64,000 bases of DNA from an uncultured Kordia sp. (GCF_947496985.1 NZ_CANMEZ010000007.1:1-64000), one strand, 5' to 3'. Positions 26,052 to 35,638 are shown, counted from the first letter of the stretch. Made by a program: numbers and translations. The notes: generated from the sequence alone by a model not told the origin.

Positions 26052-27003
26052 CATTAAACTTTTAAGCCTATTAAGCCTTCTCCTTTTTATGTCTTGCGAC
26101 GATATTTTAGAGGAAAATATTTCTGACGATTTAATTACGCCAATTACACCAACTGCGGAAAGTGTAATTACGAACAACTTAATTAATTTTTCGTGGAATG
26201 CTGCAGATGGTGCGGACGATTATCGATTGCAAATATTGGATAACAACCAAAACAATTTGATTGTACTAGATTCAGTAGTTTCATCTACATCATTTCAACA
26301 CCCATTAGATCCTGGTAATTATCAATGGCGTATACGAGGAGAAAATTTCGCTTATGAAACAGCGTACTCCTTCCCTATTTCGTTTAGCGTAGTTGCCTCT
26401 TCCGATTTAACAAATCAGAGTGTGATTTTGAATACACCAACAGACAATTTATATACTAACTCTACCAATATATTATTTACTTGGAACGATTTACAATTTG
26501 CAGATTCATATACGTTTGAATTGGTTAAAAACCTCAACGGGCAGACAACTGTTTCTCAACAAACAGGAATTACAGCTACAAATTACAGTGTAAATGCAAG
26601 TGTTTTTGATGTTGACGCAGCATACATCTGGAAAGTAAAAGCTATCAATACAACAACCGAAACTACGTTTGCAACTCGTTCTATTCTTTTAGACCGTGAA
26701 GCTCCAAATCAACCTTCATTAGTTTCTCCAACAGATGGAGAAACGATTACAACCATAGACATTGATTTTAATTGGACACTTGGACAGGATAGTGGAAACA
26801 TACAATCGACAGTAGAGAGTGTTTTAGAGATTGCACAAGATGCTAATTTCAATACTATTGTAGAAACAATTACGGTTAGTAATGGAACTTCTCAGCAAGT
26901 TTCTATTGAAAATATTGGCACTTATTATTGGCGTGTTCGTGCAAAAGATGCGGCACAAAATGTGAGTTCTTATAGTATTCAAAGATCATTTACAACAGAA
27001 TAA
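26041..27003 (+). CDS. Fibronectin III-like lipoprotein of the pseudopilus operon
   Basis: This 320-aa lipoprotein has the lipobox LLLFMSC (Cys19), followed by DD. Three fibronectin type III-like repeats follow (about 35-120, 125-215, 220-318). Each has the FSWNAADGADDYRLQI / FTWNDLQFADSYTFEL / FNWTLGQD pattern and a late YxWRVR or YIWKVK strand. Position inside the secretion operon suggests a periplasmic or surface accessory, perhaps a substrate-binding or secretin-stabilising part. Such a gene is not part of standard type II loci. Confidence 0.75.
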   Translation: MGNNIKLLSLLSLLLFMSCDDILEENISDDLITPITPTAESVITNNLINFSWNAADGADDYRLQILDNNQNNLIVLDSVVSSTSFQHPLDPGNYQWRIRGENFAYETAYSFPISFSVVASSDLTNQSVILNTPTDNLYTNSTNILFTWNDLQFADSYTFELVKNLNGQTTVSQQTGITATNYSVNASVFDVDAAYIWKVKAINTTTETTFATRSILLDREAPNQPSLVSPTDGETITTIDIDFNWTLGQDSGNIQSTVESVLEIAQDANFNTIVETITVSNGTSQQVSIENIGTYYWRVRAKDAAQNVSSYSIQRSFTTE

Positions 27004-27014
27004 TTAAGTACAGT

Positions 27015-27503
27015 TTGAAAACAAAAAAATATATAAACATTGGATTAACTCTATTGACCATTTTCATTTGGGGAACTATTGGCTATACGTATTTCTATCA
27101 ACAGGAAGCACCAAAAAATGTAGCATATTCACCTGTAATGACAGCCAATATAGATTTTTCTATTCGGAAAGATACTTTTGATTTAATAGCTGTTAAAAAT
27201 CCTTTTTCAAATACCATGCGAACTCCTAAAAAAAGTTCTCAGACTAAGATTAAAAAAAGTTCAAAAAAACAACAAAAATCACGCATTCCAATAGCCGTAA
27301 AATGGCCTACTATTTCCTATCACGGATATGTGGTTCAGGAGGGAAATTCAAAAAAATTAGGCATTCTAAAAGTCAATGGAAAAATTACACGAAAGAAAAT
27401 ACAAGAAGTCATTCTAAACGAATTTAAAATCAAGAATATATACGAAGATTCTATTCAATTAACATATAAAAACACCATTAAAACTTTTAAAAAACAAAAA
27501 TAA
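27015..27503 (+). CDS. GspC/PilP-like periplasmic connector
   Basis: This 162-aa protein is read from TTG at 27015. An N-terminal membrane helix (about 8-28) precedes a Lys-rich linker (about 70-98). A C-terminal HR-like domain (about 100-160) has the pattern ISYHGYVVQEGNSKKLGILKVNG, KIQEVILNEFKIKNI, DSIQLTYKN. GspC and PilP use this domain to dock the inner-membrane platform on the secretin. No PDZ domain is present, so it is a short form. Confidence 0.7.
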   Translation: MKTKKYINIGLTLLTIFIWGTIGYTYFYQQEAPKNVAYSPVMTANIDFSIRKDTFDLIAVKNPFSNTMRTPKKSSQTKIKKSSKKQQKSRIPIAVKWPTISYHGYVVQEGNSKKLGILKVNGKITRKKIQEVILNEFKIKNIYEDSIQLTYKNTIKTFKKQK

Positions 27504-27511
27504 ACAAGCAA

Positions 27512-28009
27512 ATGAAAACTTTAAAATTTCTTCCCCTAGTCAATATATGTGTGCTAATTGCCGCAATTATTTTTATGACGATAAAACTCAATGACAATCC
27601 AAAGAAATATGCGTATGTAGATAATATTTCATTATTCAACAAATTCAATATGTCAAAAGATTTGCACGCTATGGGTTTGCCACAACTAAATGCACAAAAA
27701 AAGAAAGTAGATAGTCTTTATCAGTTAGCTCAACAACAAAATGATCCGAAGTTGATTAAAGAGTTACAACAGCGTGTGTATATTCAAAATAATCACCTTC
27801 AAAAAATGGATACTGAACTAAAACAAGAAGTAAATAGAAAAGCTTGGGAACGGTTAAATGGATATTTAGAAGAATTTGGAAAGCAACAAAATGTAGATCT
27901 CATTTTTGGTATTCAAGGTACTGGAAACGTAATGTATGCAGATAAAGCTTTTGATTTGACACAAGAAGCTATTGAATTTGCCAATTCAAAATATGAAGGT
28001 AACAAGTAA
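27512..28009 (+). CDS. OmpH/Skp-like periplasmic chaperone
   Basis: This 165-aa protein has an N-terminal hydrophobic anchor or signal (about 8-24). A short strand YAYVDNISLFNKF follows, then a long charged coiled coil (about 50-120). The end returns to strands (VDLIFGIQGTGNVMYADKAFDLT), the pattern of Skp/OmpH trimers that hold unfolded outer-membrane or secreted proteins. An OmpH-like gene inside a pseudopilus operon is unusual. It could hold the large secreted substrates encoded downstream. Confidence 0.75.
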   Translation: MKTLKFLPLVNICVLIAAIIFMTIKLNDNPKKYAYVDNISLFNKFNMSKDLHAMGLPQLNAQKKKVDSLYQLAQQQNDPKLIKELQQRVYIQNNHLQKMDTELKQEVNRKAWERLNGYLEEFGKQQNVDLIFGIQGTGNVMYADKAFDLTQEAIEFANSKYEGNK

Positions 28010-28020
28010 AAAAAGAACAG

Positions 28021-28608
28021 ATGAAAAAAATAATTTTACTTCTTAGCATGACACTATTTTGTGTTTTATCATGTACAAAAAACAAACAGGAAGCAGTTAT
28101 TACAGAAAATTACAAATTTTTCAATTTAGCCGTTGATGGCTGGAAGTCGAAAAAAATTAATCAATATGTAAATTCGATTAATTACACGGCTACGGAAGTT
28201 CCGTTGCATTATTACATCTTAAAAGACAATCAAAACATTGAACCAAAAGCAGTCGATTCTATTTTCAAATTACATGAAAAAGAACGTGTTGTCGAAATTG
28301 AATTTCATCATGATGAAGAACAAGATTTATTACAACAAGAGTTTACCAATTTGTCATATGATAAAGCCGTAAAATATATGGCTTTTAAAATTCAAAAGGA
28401 TTTTAAAGTAGTTACAAGTTCAAATGATACCATTGTATGTTCAGGTGTTTTATTTGAACGAAATTTTAAAGTTGCTCCTTTTAAAAGAGCATTACTATAC
28501 TTTGGAGATGTAAATCCAAACGAAGAAATACAATTGATATACGATGATCAATTATTTGGAAATGGTTTAATGAAATTTAACTTTAAAGCAAAACCATTAA
28601 AACTGTAA
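28021..28608 (+). CDS. Hypothetical lipoprotein ending the pseudopilus operon
   Basis: This 195-aa protein has the lipobox CVLSC (Cys18). The family is not recognised. The mature part has aromatic strands (HYYILKDNQNIEP, VVEIEFHHDEEQDLL, MAFKIQKDFKV, ALLYFGDVNPNEEIQLIYDDQ). It starts 11 nt after the Skp-like gene. As the last gene of the secretion operon it could be a pilotin-like or assembly lipoprotein, which is only a guess. Confidence 0.65.
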   Translation: MKKIILLLSMTLFCVLSCTKNKQEAVITENYKFFNLAVDGWKSKKINQYVNSINYTATEVPLHYYILKDNQNIEPKAVDSIFKLHEKERVVEIEFHHDEEQDLLQQEFTNLSYDKAVKYMAFKIQKDFKVVTSSNDTIVCSGVLFERNFKVAPFKRALLYFGDVNPNEEIQLIYDDQLFGNGLMKFNFKAKPLKL

Positions 28609-28638
28609 GTAAATACAGTGATATTGTCTATTCTTTTA

Positions 28639-28707
28639 ACGCTTATACAATAATTACTACGCTTATGAAATATCTAACGATTGATACAACGTAAATATAT
28701 ACTTTAG
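28639..28707 (+). promoter_or_regulatory. ACGCTTAT direct-repeat promoter, site 4
   Basis: ACGCTTAT (28639-28646), 12 nt, ACGCTTAT (28659-28666), then exactly 33 nt to TACTTTAG (28700-28707). It drives the giant YD-repeat operon. The start codon is 178 nt further, leaving a long 5' leader. Confidence 0.85.
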
Positions 28708-28729
28708 TACCCGTAGAATAATTCCCTTC

Positions 28730-28755
28730 TTAGTTACTTCCCCAAAAGCAACTAA
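28730..28755 (+). promoter_or_regulatory. Leader hairpin upstream of the giant YD operon
   Basis: TTAGTTACTT (28730-28739) pairs with AAGCAACTAA (28746-28755), a 10-bp stem with one A-C mismatch and a CCCCAA loop. It is in the predicted 5' leader about 20 nt after the expected transcription start. A second weak hairpin AAGTTT/AAACTT lies close to the start codon. Confidence 0.4.
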
Positions 28756-28885
28756 TTTAACTCACAAAAACACACTCATTGATCTGCAACTTAGCATTGG
28801 ACATTTCCTAGCCGAGCTTGTATTCTATTCCCCACATTTATTTATAAAAACAAAAATTTAAGTTTAAAATAAAACTTAGTGATCA

Positions 28886-31800
28886 ATGATGATACAGCAT
28901 ATTAGAACTGGAAAATTTTCTAAGGTTCTGTCTTGCTATTTGGCAATTCAGTTGGTATTAACAACCATTCAACCTTCACAATTATTTGCACTGACGGGCG
29001 GTCCGTCTCAACCTGAATTTAATGCATTTACACCTATTGGGACTTCTGATATGGTAAATATAAGTACAGGTAGTTTCAATTATAACATTCCTATTATGGA
29101 TGTTGGTGGCTACCCATTAAACTTAGCATACGATGCAGGAATTACAATGGATCAAGAATCTTCTTGGGTTGGACTTGGCTGGAACTTAAACGTTGGACAA
29201 GTAAATCGTAATGTTCGTGGAATTCCTGACGATTTCAAAGGCGATAAAATCACCTATGAAAACAGTATGAAAAAGAATAAAACTGTTGGAATGACACTTT
29301 CTATAAATCCACAAATTTCTGGAAGTGAGTTTAGTTTTTCAGGTAGTTCAACGCTAACACATAATAACTATGAAGGATTTAGTTTTACACCTTCTTTTGG
29401 TGTTTCCTATAAATTTTCTAGCGGAACTAGTGTCGGAATGAATTTATCACCTTCTGTAGAAAATGGAGCTTCTGTAACACCTACTGCAACACAAAGCTTT
29501 TCTGGAAAAAATCAAAAAACTGAAAAAACTAGTGTTTCAGGGATAAGTCATAATATAGGAATAGGTACAAGCTTCAATAGTAGGCAAGGATTAAGCTCAT
29601 TCAACATTAATACTTCTACAAGTGGAAGAGTAATGAAAAATCAATATGGTTTATGGAAATATACTGGACGATCTTCAAATAGTGGAAATCTAGGAAGTTT
29701 ATCATTCATTGATAATACATTTACACCATCCAAACGAACAGCCTATCACAATGAAAACTATACATTTAACGCATCTCTTGGAGGGCAAGCTGCCGCATTT
29801 AGTTTTGAAGGCGGTGTTTCTGCTTTTTATTCTGTACAACGTCTAAAAGATCAAGTAAAAGAAGAAAAAGCATATGGATATGAATTTACGGAGAATGCAA
29901 CACATGACGATGTATTAGATTTCAACCGAGAGAACGAACGTATGGTTACTAAAAATACCACGACACTTCCTGTTGTAAACTATACGCATGATATCTATCA
30001 TATACAAGGGCAAGGAATTGCTGGACAGTTTCGTCCTTTTAAAAGTCAATCTGGATATGTTTTCAACCAACGTGTAGATGACTCAGGAGATAGTTTTAGT
30101 CTTGGAGGCGAAATCGAAGGTGGTTGGGGATTTAGAGGTGGTGTTGATATCCACTATTCTCCAACTAGAAGTCATACAGGTGTTTGGGATACGCCAGGAC
30201 GTTACAGGTTCCAATCTGTTCAAGATACAAATTTAGATTATGAACAAACATATTTTAAAACCATTGGAGATTTAAGTATTGACAAGGATCAACAACTTTA
30301 TGAATCTGTATTATCTGGAGAAAAACCAATGTCACTAGTATTATCTCCTTCGGGAAGAGCCTACAGTAAAGAAGCTATGAATACTTTTAATGTAAAGGAA
30401 TATAATACTGATAACACGATAGATAATTCATTAGTTCAAATTACAGCACCTATAAAAAGAGCACATCGTGAAAAAAGGAATCAAGCCATTTTAAAGGTGA
30501 ATAAAAATGAAGCATTAGTAGATCCTTTTATAAATGCGCATGATAATTTACAATCACATCATACAAACGGACTTAAAATTGTACAACCTAGCGGCGCAAC
30601 CTATGTATATGGAGAAGCGGCTGTAAACAGTTCAAAAGAAGAAGTAACATTTGCTGCAAATGGCACTCCAAATCTAGAAAATGGAACTATTGGAGTTCTA
30701 GGTCAAGATAATAGAGGAAATACAAGTGGCGTTGATAATTATTTCAATAAAATTACTACACCTGATTATGCACATACGTATTTATTAACTACTGTACTTT
30801 CTAATGATTATGAAGACCTTACTGGTGATGGAGCAACAGATGATGATTTAGGCGCTTATACAAAAATGCACTACAACAATTTTACAAATGATGAAGGAAC
30901 GGCAGGAACCACTGAAAAAGTGACATCAGTTGTTACTGATTATAAATGGAGAGTTCCATTTGATAACGATGATGCTTCATACAACCCTGGGTTGTATACA
31001 AAAAAGAACGATCAAAAAGGAAGTTATGTTCGTGGAGAAAAAGAGTTGAAATATGTTTCAATGATTGAAACAAAAACACATGTTGCAATTTTTGATTTTA
31101 GTCCTCGTGAAGATGGTCAAGATGCTGATGGAAGAAAAGCTTCAATGAAAATTGAAACAATCAAACTATACTCAAAACCAGAAGCAATAGCTGCAAACTT
31201 ATTAGATGATGATGCTTCAAACAATGAATTTGTAGCACCTATTAAAACAGCTCATTTTGAATATGATTATTCTTTAATGGACAATACGCCTAATAGTACT
31301 TCAGGTAAGTTAACCTTAAAAAAAGTATACTTTACATATCGTAGTTCTAACATGGGGAAATATACTCCTTATGTATTTAACTATGATAATTACAATCCAG
31401 ACTATCAATTAAAATCATATGATGTTTGGGGAAATTACAAGCCTTTGTTTGAAAGAGAAGAACAAATAGAAGGAACTACATATACTACAGATGCTAATGG
31501 TGAAATTAACGGAATTACACTTTCAAATGGAAATGTAAATACATCTTGTGAAATTGCATCTGATATTACTGCGCAAGAATTTCCGTTTGTGCAACAGAAA
31601 AGAAAAGATTTTCAAGATTTTTATGTTTCCGCTTGGACACTATCTTCTGTAGATTTACCATCTGGTGGGCGTATTGAATTAGAATATGAATCTGATGATT
31701 ATCAATATGTTCAAGACAAACCTGCAATGGAAATGTTTAAAGTAGTTGGTGTAAGTGAACATGCACCAAATAGCTTGAACGATCTTACCGAAAACCTATA

Positions 31801-34800
31801 TACAAATGGACAACATACTAGATTCTTGACAGTTAAATTATCTGAAAGTTCACAAATAACTCCAGATAAATTTAGAGAAAAATATTTAGGCCAATACATA
31901 GATAAACCTCTGTTTTTTAGATTCTTAGTAAACATGGAGAAGAATAGTAATTGTAGCTATGATTATGTAGAAGGATATTGCACTATTGACCAAACAGGAA
32001 ACTTCTCAGTATTTCAAGGTTCTGACGGTGAATTTTATGGCGCTATACCTATTCAGCTAGAAGCACAAGAAGGTGGTGCCGATGCAAGTGCTACGGTAAA
32101 TTTAGGCACTAATACTGTACAATTAGGAACAACAAATCCAATAACTAAATCTGGATGGTTTTTTGCAAGAAAACATTTAAATCGTTACGCATATGGAACT
32201 GGTGATGATGAACCAGGTTCTCCAGATATTAGAGACATTGCAAATGCTATTTGGAGTAGTTTACCTGTTTTGTTAGAAATTTTTATCGGACCTAATGGAT
32301 ACCTAGAGCAACGTGGAATCGCACGTAAGTTTAAACCTGAAAAATCATGGATTCGTTTAAAGCATCCATCACAAGCAAAACTTGGAGGCGGATTGCGCGT
32401 TAAAAAAGTAATAATGCACGACAATTGGGATGTAATGGTTGGTAGTGAACAAACAAATCCTGTAAATGAATATAGTAATTTCTACGGTCAAGAATATGAC
32501 TATACTTTAGGAGAAGGTAAAGGATCAAGTGGTGTTGCTACTTGGGAACCAAATATGAGTAAGGAAAACCCACTCATACAACCATTCTATGATAGTCCTG
32601 AAAAATTACAAGCTAGAGAATATGTAGAAAAGCCTTTTGGAAAATCATTTTATCCATCGGCTTCTGTTACATATAGTAAGGTAACAGTTAAGAATATAGA
32701 TAGAACTGCAAATATTAACAGTGTATCAAAAGTCGTAAAAAGACATGCGACAGGAAAAGTAGTAAGTGAATTTTTTACTTCAAAAAATTTCCCTACAAAA
32801 TCCGATCATACTGTTATTGATGGAATGAATAATTATAACACTAATCAAGCAAACATACTCGATAATGTATTGCGACTAGCCGTACGAACAGAGTTAGCAC
32901 TTTCTCAAGGTTTTTCAATCGTCACAAACGATATGAACGGAAAATCTAAATCTCAGAAAATATATGATGAAAATGAAAACCTAATTTCTGGTGTTGATTA
33001 TGAATACAATGTTACCGAAAATGGAGAATTAGACAATAAACTTCCAGTAATACTATCTGACGGAAGTATCGATAAAACAAAAGAAATTGGAGTGCATTAT
33101 GATGTAATTACAGATTTCAATGAAAATTATAACCTATCTGAAAGTTTCGGAGTAAACACAAATCTTACATTCTTCAATGCTGGTTTTATTCCAATTCTTT
33201 TAGGACAACTTCCTTTTGAATATAAACGAAATGAATCTATACTACATACAACGACGACGACAAAAGTAATTCACAAAACAGGAATTTTGGTAGAGAAAGT
33301 TGCTCATGATCTAGGGGCAAGTGTTAGCACAAAAAATCTTGCATGGGACGCATTAAGCGGACAAGTATTGCTTACTGAAACTTCCAATGCATATGAAGAT
33401 GAGTATTATAATTTCTCATATCCTGCACATTGGGCATACAAAGGTATGGGACAAGCTGTAAAAAATTTAGGAATTGAATGTCGTTTAACTTCTCTTCATG
33501 AAAACCTTTCTAATGATTATGATGGCGATGTTTCAGGAAATTCAACTTGGTATAGAATCCAAGGAACAACATCTGCAAATAGTAGTTTGGATGAAATATT
33601 TTCTCCTGGTGATCAAGTAATCGTTTTTAATGATAATGGTGAATCGATTTCAGATGATAATGCCTATTGGATAAGTCAAATTGAAAACATTGATGATAAC
33701 AATACAGCTTTAGGAAAGAAAATGGTGCTCATTGATAGAAATGGAGAATACTTAAATGCTTGTGGAGAAGATATAAGCTTAGGTGACATTACAATCAAAA
33801 TTATAAAATCGAATTATCGAAACTTTCAAAGTGCTGCAATGGCTTCCGTTACTTCAATGACCAATCCTGCTCTAAATGATGTCATTAATGCTAATGATTT
33901 TACTTTTGATGACACTGTTTCTGATACTGACAATCCTCGAATCATCAATGCTTCTGCTATTGAGTACAAAGATTTTTGGAATAACCCAGAAGAAAATATT
34001 GGTGTAAAGAGGTATCCTTCTTTAACCTATCAAGGTTCAGAGAATTATTTAGTAAAGTATCCTAGTTTTTACCAAACCAATCCATTTGTATACAATATAA
34101 AAGGTGATTGGCGCGCTGTAAAATCCTATGCATATTTAACAACACGTTCATCAACAAATACAAAACGTAATAGTGGATTCTTTGAAAAATTCTCTCCTTT
34201 CTACACCTACGATTCAAATACTAAAAAATGGGTTAAAAATGATACCGATTGGACATATGCTAGTGAGGTTACTCAATATTCTCCTTATGGAGCAGAACTC
34301 GAAAACAGAGATGCGCTTGGAAGGCATTCATCTGCTCAATATGGATATAATTACAAATTACCCGTTGCAGTTGCTTCCAATAGTGAATATAGACAAATGG
34401 GCTACGAAGGTTTTGAAGATAGAGATGCTGAATCAGCAGTAAACACTCACTTTAGAATCTCAAGTTTATCATCTACTGATAACGAAATCATCATCACTGA
34501 TGAAGAATCTCATACAGGTAAATACAGTCTAAAAGTAGAAGGAGGTAGACACGCTTCCATCGCTAAACGATTATATAACAATTGTATTGAAAGAGGAACC
34601 AGATTAGATTGTGCTCCACCTGGACCTGGACCGGAACCCGGAATTCCTAGCTGTAGTTATGAAGGTATCGGAGTAGTTTCTAATAATGAAATAGCAATCC
34701 CAATACTATTAAATTATGGTTCTGATGGTCCATTAACTCCTGGTCCTTCTTTAGTCTTTACTTATTCTTCAGGCTCAATTAGTGAAGTCTCTTATAATAG

Positions 34801-34978
34801 CCAAACAGGAACATATTTATATGAATGGATAATTCCTAATACAGGAGAACATATAATTACTTATGTAATAAAAGATAATAATGGAAACGATCAATGTAAT
34901 GAAACCATTATGATTACCAATGGACAGTTCGCATTTAACAATGCAGATGATTCATTAATAATGAACATAAGTCATTAA
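28886..34978 (+). CDS. Giant SpvB/TcB-like secreted protein, 2030 aa
   Basis: A signal peptide (about 10-36) precedes a conserved start. Its order is VNISTGSFNYNIPIMDVGGYPLNLAY, DQESSWVGLGWNLNVGQVNR, then RGIPDDF. This is the Bacteroidetes counterpart of the SpvB/TcB beginning of Rhs and Tc-toxin shells. A very long beta-rich body follows. Near 1800-1835 there are YD-like elements (YSPYGAELENRDALGRHSSAQYGYNYKLPVA), and the end (about 1920-2015) is a PKD/Ig-like domain after a Pro/Gly linker. No T9SS sorting domain is present. I infer it forms the B half of a shell whose C half is the 3923-aa protein in the same operon. The promoter is site 4. Confidence 0.8.
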   Translation: MMIQHIRTGKFSKVLSCYLAIQLVLTTIQPSQLFALTGGPSQPEFNAFTPIGTSDMVNISTGSFNYNIPIMDVGGYPLNLAYDAGITMDQESSWVGLGWNLNVGQVNRNVRGIPDDFKGDKITYENSMKKNKTVGMTLSINPQISGSEFSFSGSSTLTHNNYEGFSFTPSFGVSYKFSSGTSVGMNLSPSVENGASVTPTATQSFSGKNQKTEKTSVSGISHNIGIGTSFNSRQGLSSFNINTSTSGRVMKNQYGLWKYTGRSSNSGNLGSLSFIDNTFTPSKRTAYHNENYTFNASLGGQAAAFSFEGGVSAFYSVQRLKDQVKEEKAYGYEFTENATHDDVLDFNRENERMVTKNTTTLPVVNYTHDIYHIQGQGIAGQFRPFKSQSGYVFNQRVDDSGDSFSLGGEIEGGWGFRGGVDIHYSPTRSHTGVWDTPGRYRFQSVQDTNLDYEQTYFKTIGDLSIDKDQQLYESVLSGEKPMSLVLSPSGRAYSKEAMNTFNVKEYNTDNTIDNSLVQITAPIKRAHREKRNQAILKVNKNEALVDPFINAHDNLQSHHTNGLKIVQPSGATYVYGEAAVNSSKEEVTFAANGTPNLENGTIGVLGQDNRGNTSGVDNYFNKITTPDYAHTYLLTTVLSNDYEDLTGDGATDDDLGAYTKMHYNNFTNDEGTAGTTEKVTSVVTDYKWRVPFDNDDASYNPGLYTKKNDQKGSYVRGEKELKYVSMIETKTHVAIFDFSPREDGQDADGRKASMKIETIKLYSKPEAIAANLLDDDASNNEFVAPIKTAHFEYDYSLMDNTPNSTSGKLTLKKVYFTYRSSNMGKYTPYVFNYDNYNPDYQLKSYDVWGNYKPLFEREEQIEGTTYTTDANGEINGITLSNGNVNTSCEIASDITAQEFPFVQQKRKDFQDFYVSAWTLSSVDLPSGGRIELEYESDDYQYVQDKPAMEMFKVVGVSEHAPNSLNDLTENLYTNGQHTRFLTVKLSESSQITPDKFREKYLGQYIDKPLFFRFLVNMEKNSNCSYDYVEGYCTIDQTGNFSVFQGSDGEFYGAIPIQLEAQEGGADASATVNLGTNTVQLGTTNPITKSGWFFARKHLNRYAYGTGDDEPGSPDIRDIANAIWSSLPVLLEIFIGPNGYLEQRGIARKFKPEKSWIRLKHPSQAKLGGGLRVKKVIMHDNWDVMVGSEQTNPVNEYSNFYGQEYDYTLGEGKGSSGVATWEPNMSKENPLIQPFYDSPEKLQAREYVEKPFGKSFYPSASVTYSKVTVKNIDRTANINSVSKVVKRHATGKVVSEFFTSKNFPTKSDHTVIDGMNNYNTNQANILDNVLRLAVRTELALSQGFSIVTNDMNGKSKSQKIYDENENLISGVDYEYNVTENGELDNKLPVILSDGSIDKTKEIGVHYDVITDFNENYNLSESFGVNTNLTFFNAGFIPILLGQLPFEYKRNESILHTTTTTKVIHKTGILVEKVAHDLGASVSTKNLAWDALSGQVLLTETSNAYEDEYYNFSYPAHWAYKGMGQAVKNLGIECRLTSLHENLSNDYDGDVSGNSTWYRIQGTTSANSSLDEIFSPGDQVIVFNDNGESISDDNAYWISQIENIDDNNTALGKKMVLIDRNGEYLNACGEDISLGDITIKIIKSNYRNFQSAAMASVTSMTNPALNDVINANDFTFDDTVSDTDNPRIINASAIEYKDFWNNPEENIGVKRYPSLTYQGSENYLVKYPSFYQTNPFVYNIKGDWRAVKSYAYLTTRSSTNTKRNSGFFEKFSPFYTYDSNTKKWVKNDTDWTYASEVTQYSPYGAELENRDALGRHSSAQYGYNYKLPVAVASNSEYRQMGYEGFEDRDAESAVNTHFRISSLSSTDNEIIITDEESHTGKYSLKVEGGRHASIAKRLYNNCIERGTRLDCAPPGPGPEPGIPSCSYEGIGVVSNNEIAIPILLNYGSDGPLTPGPSLVFTYSSGSISEVSYNSQTGTYLYEWIIPNTGEHIITYVIKDNNGNDQCNETIMITNGQFAFNNADDSLIMNISH

Positions 34979-35000
34979 AACAGTTATTAAAAAACATATT

Positions 35001-35636
35001 ATGAAAATATATAATACATACAAACTTCTAATTACAATAGTGTTTTTATTAGTTCTGACAAGTACTTGGGGACAAACTACCTCTGGTGACTTTCAATCTG
35101 GAACTGCAAATGGTACTTGCTCCTCTTTTTATCCATTACCTGGTGAAAAATACATCGTTAGTGGCTGGGTTAAAGAGAGTAACAATCAAAATAAAAAAAC
35201 ATACACAAATGGCGTGTTAGAAATTAACTTCTACGACGGAAGTAATTTGAATCCAGCATTACCTACAGTTACAATGTATCCAAGTGGAAAAATCATTGAA
35301 GGTTGGCAAAGAATCATAGGAATTGTATCAATTCCGAAGCCAGAAGCTAATACCAACGAAGAAGCACTCAAAGTAATTGGAATAAGTTTATCATGCCTTA
35401 ATGCTGGCACTGACTGCTATTTTGATGATATCCGAATCTTCCCGTTCAACGGAAGTATGAAAAGTTTTGTATACGATAAAGACACACAACGTTTGATGGC
35501 AGAATTAGATGAAAACAACTACGCTACTTATTATGAATATGATCAAGAAGGCGGGTTGGTAAGAGTCAAAAAAGAAACAGAAAAAGGTGTGTATACTATT
35601 CAAGAAACACGATCAAAAAGTAAAAAACAACAATAG
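35001..35636 (+). CDS. Secreted carbohydrate-binding-like protein with YD tail
   Basis: This 211-aa protein has its own signal peptide (about 1-24). A jelly-roll-like domain (about 45-150, PGEKYIVSGWVKES to CYFDDIRIFPF) is followed by SMKSFVYDKDTQRLMAELDENNYATYYEYDQEGGLVRVKKE, two YD-type units. This block looks like the missing end of the 2030-aa protein, which stops 22 nt upstream after an unrelated PKD-like domain. It may be a split-off fragment that gained a signal peptide, or a separate cap for the shell. I favour a split. Confidence 0.7.
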   Translation: MKIYNTYKLLITIVFLLVLTSTWGQTTSGDFQSGTANGTCSSFYPLPGEKYIVSGWVKESNNQNKKTYTNGVLEINFYDGSNLNPALPTVTMYPSGKIIEGWQRIIGIVSIPKPEANTNEEALKVIGISLSCLNAGTDCYFDDIRIFPFNGSMKSFVYDKDTQRLMAELDENNYATYYEYDQEGGLVRVKKETEKGVYTIQETRSKSKKQQ

Positions 35637-35638
35637 TT

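Noticed and set aside
16079-28608. Twitching type IV pilus
   Set aside because: No PilT-like ATPase, no PilQ-PilP order with PilMNO as separate genes, and a GspK-like protein without Glu5; type II-like is the better fit, though a pilus elsewhere cannot be excluded.
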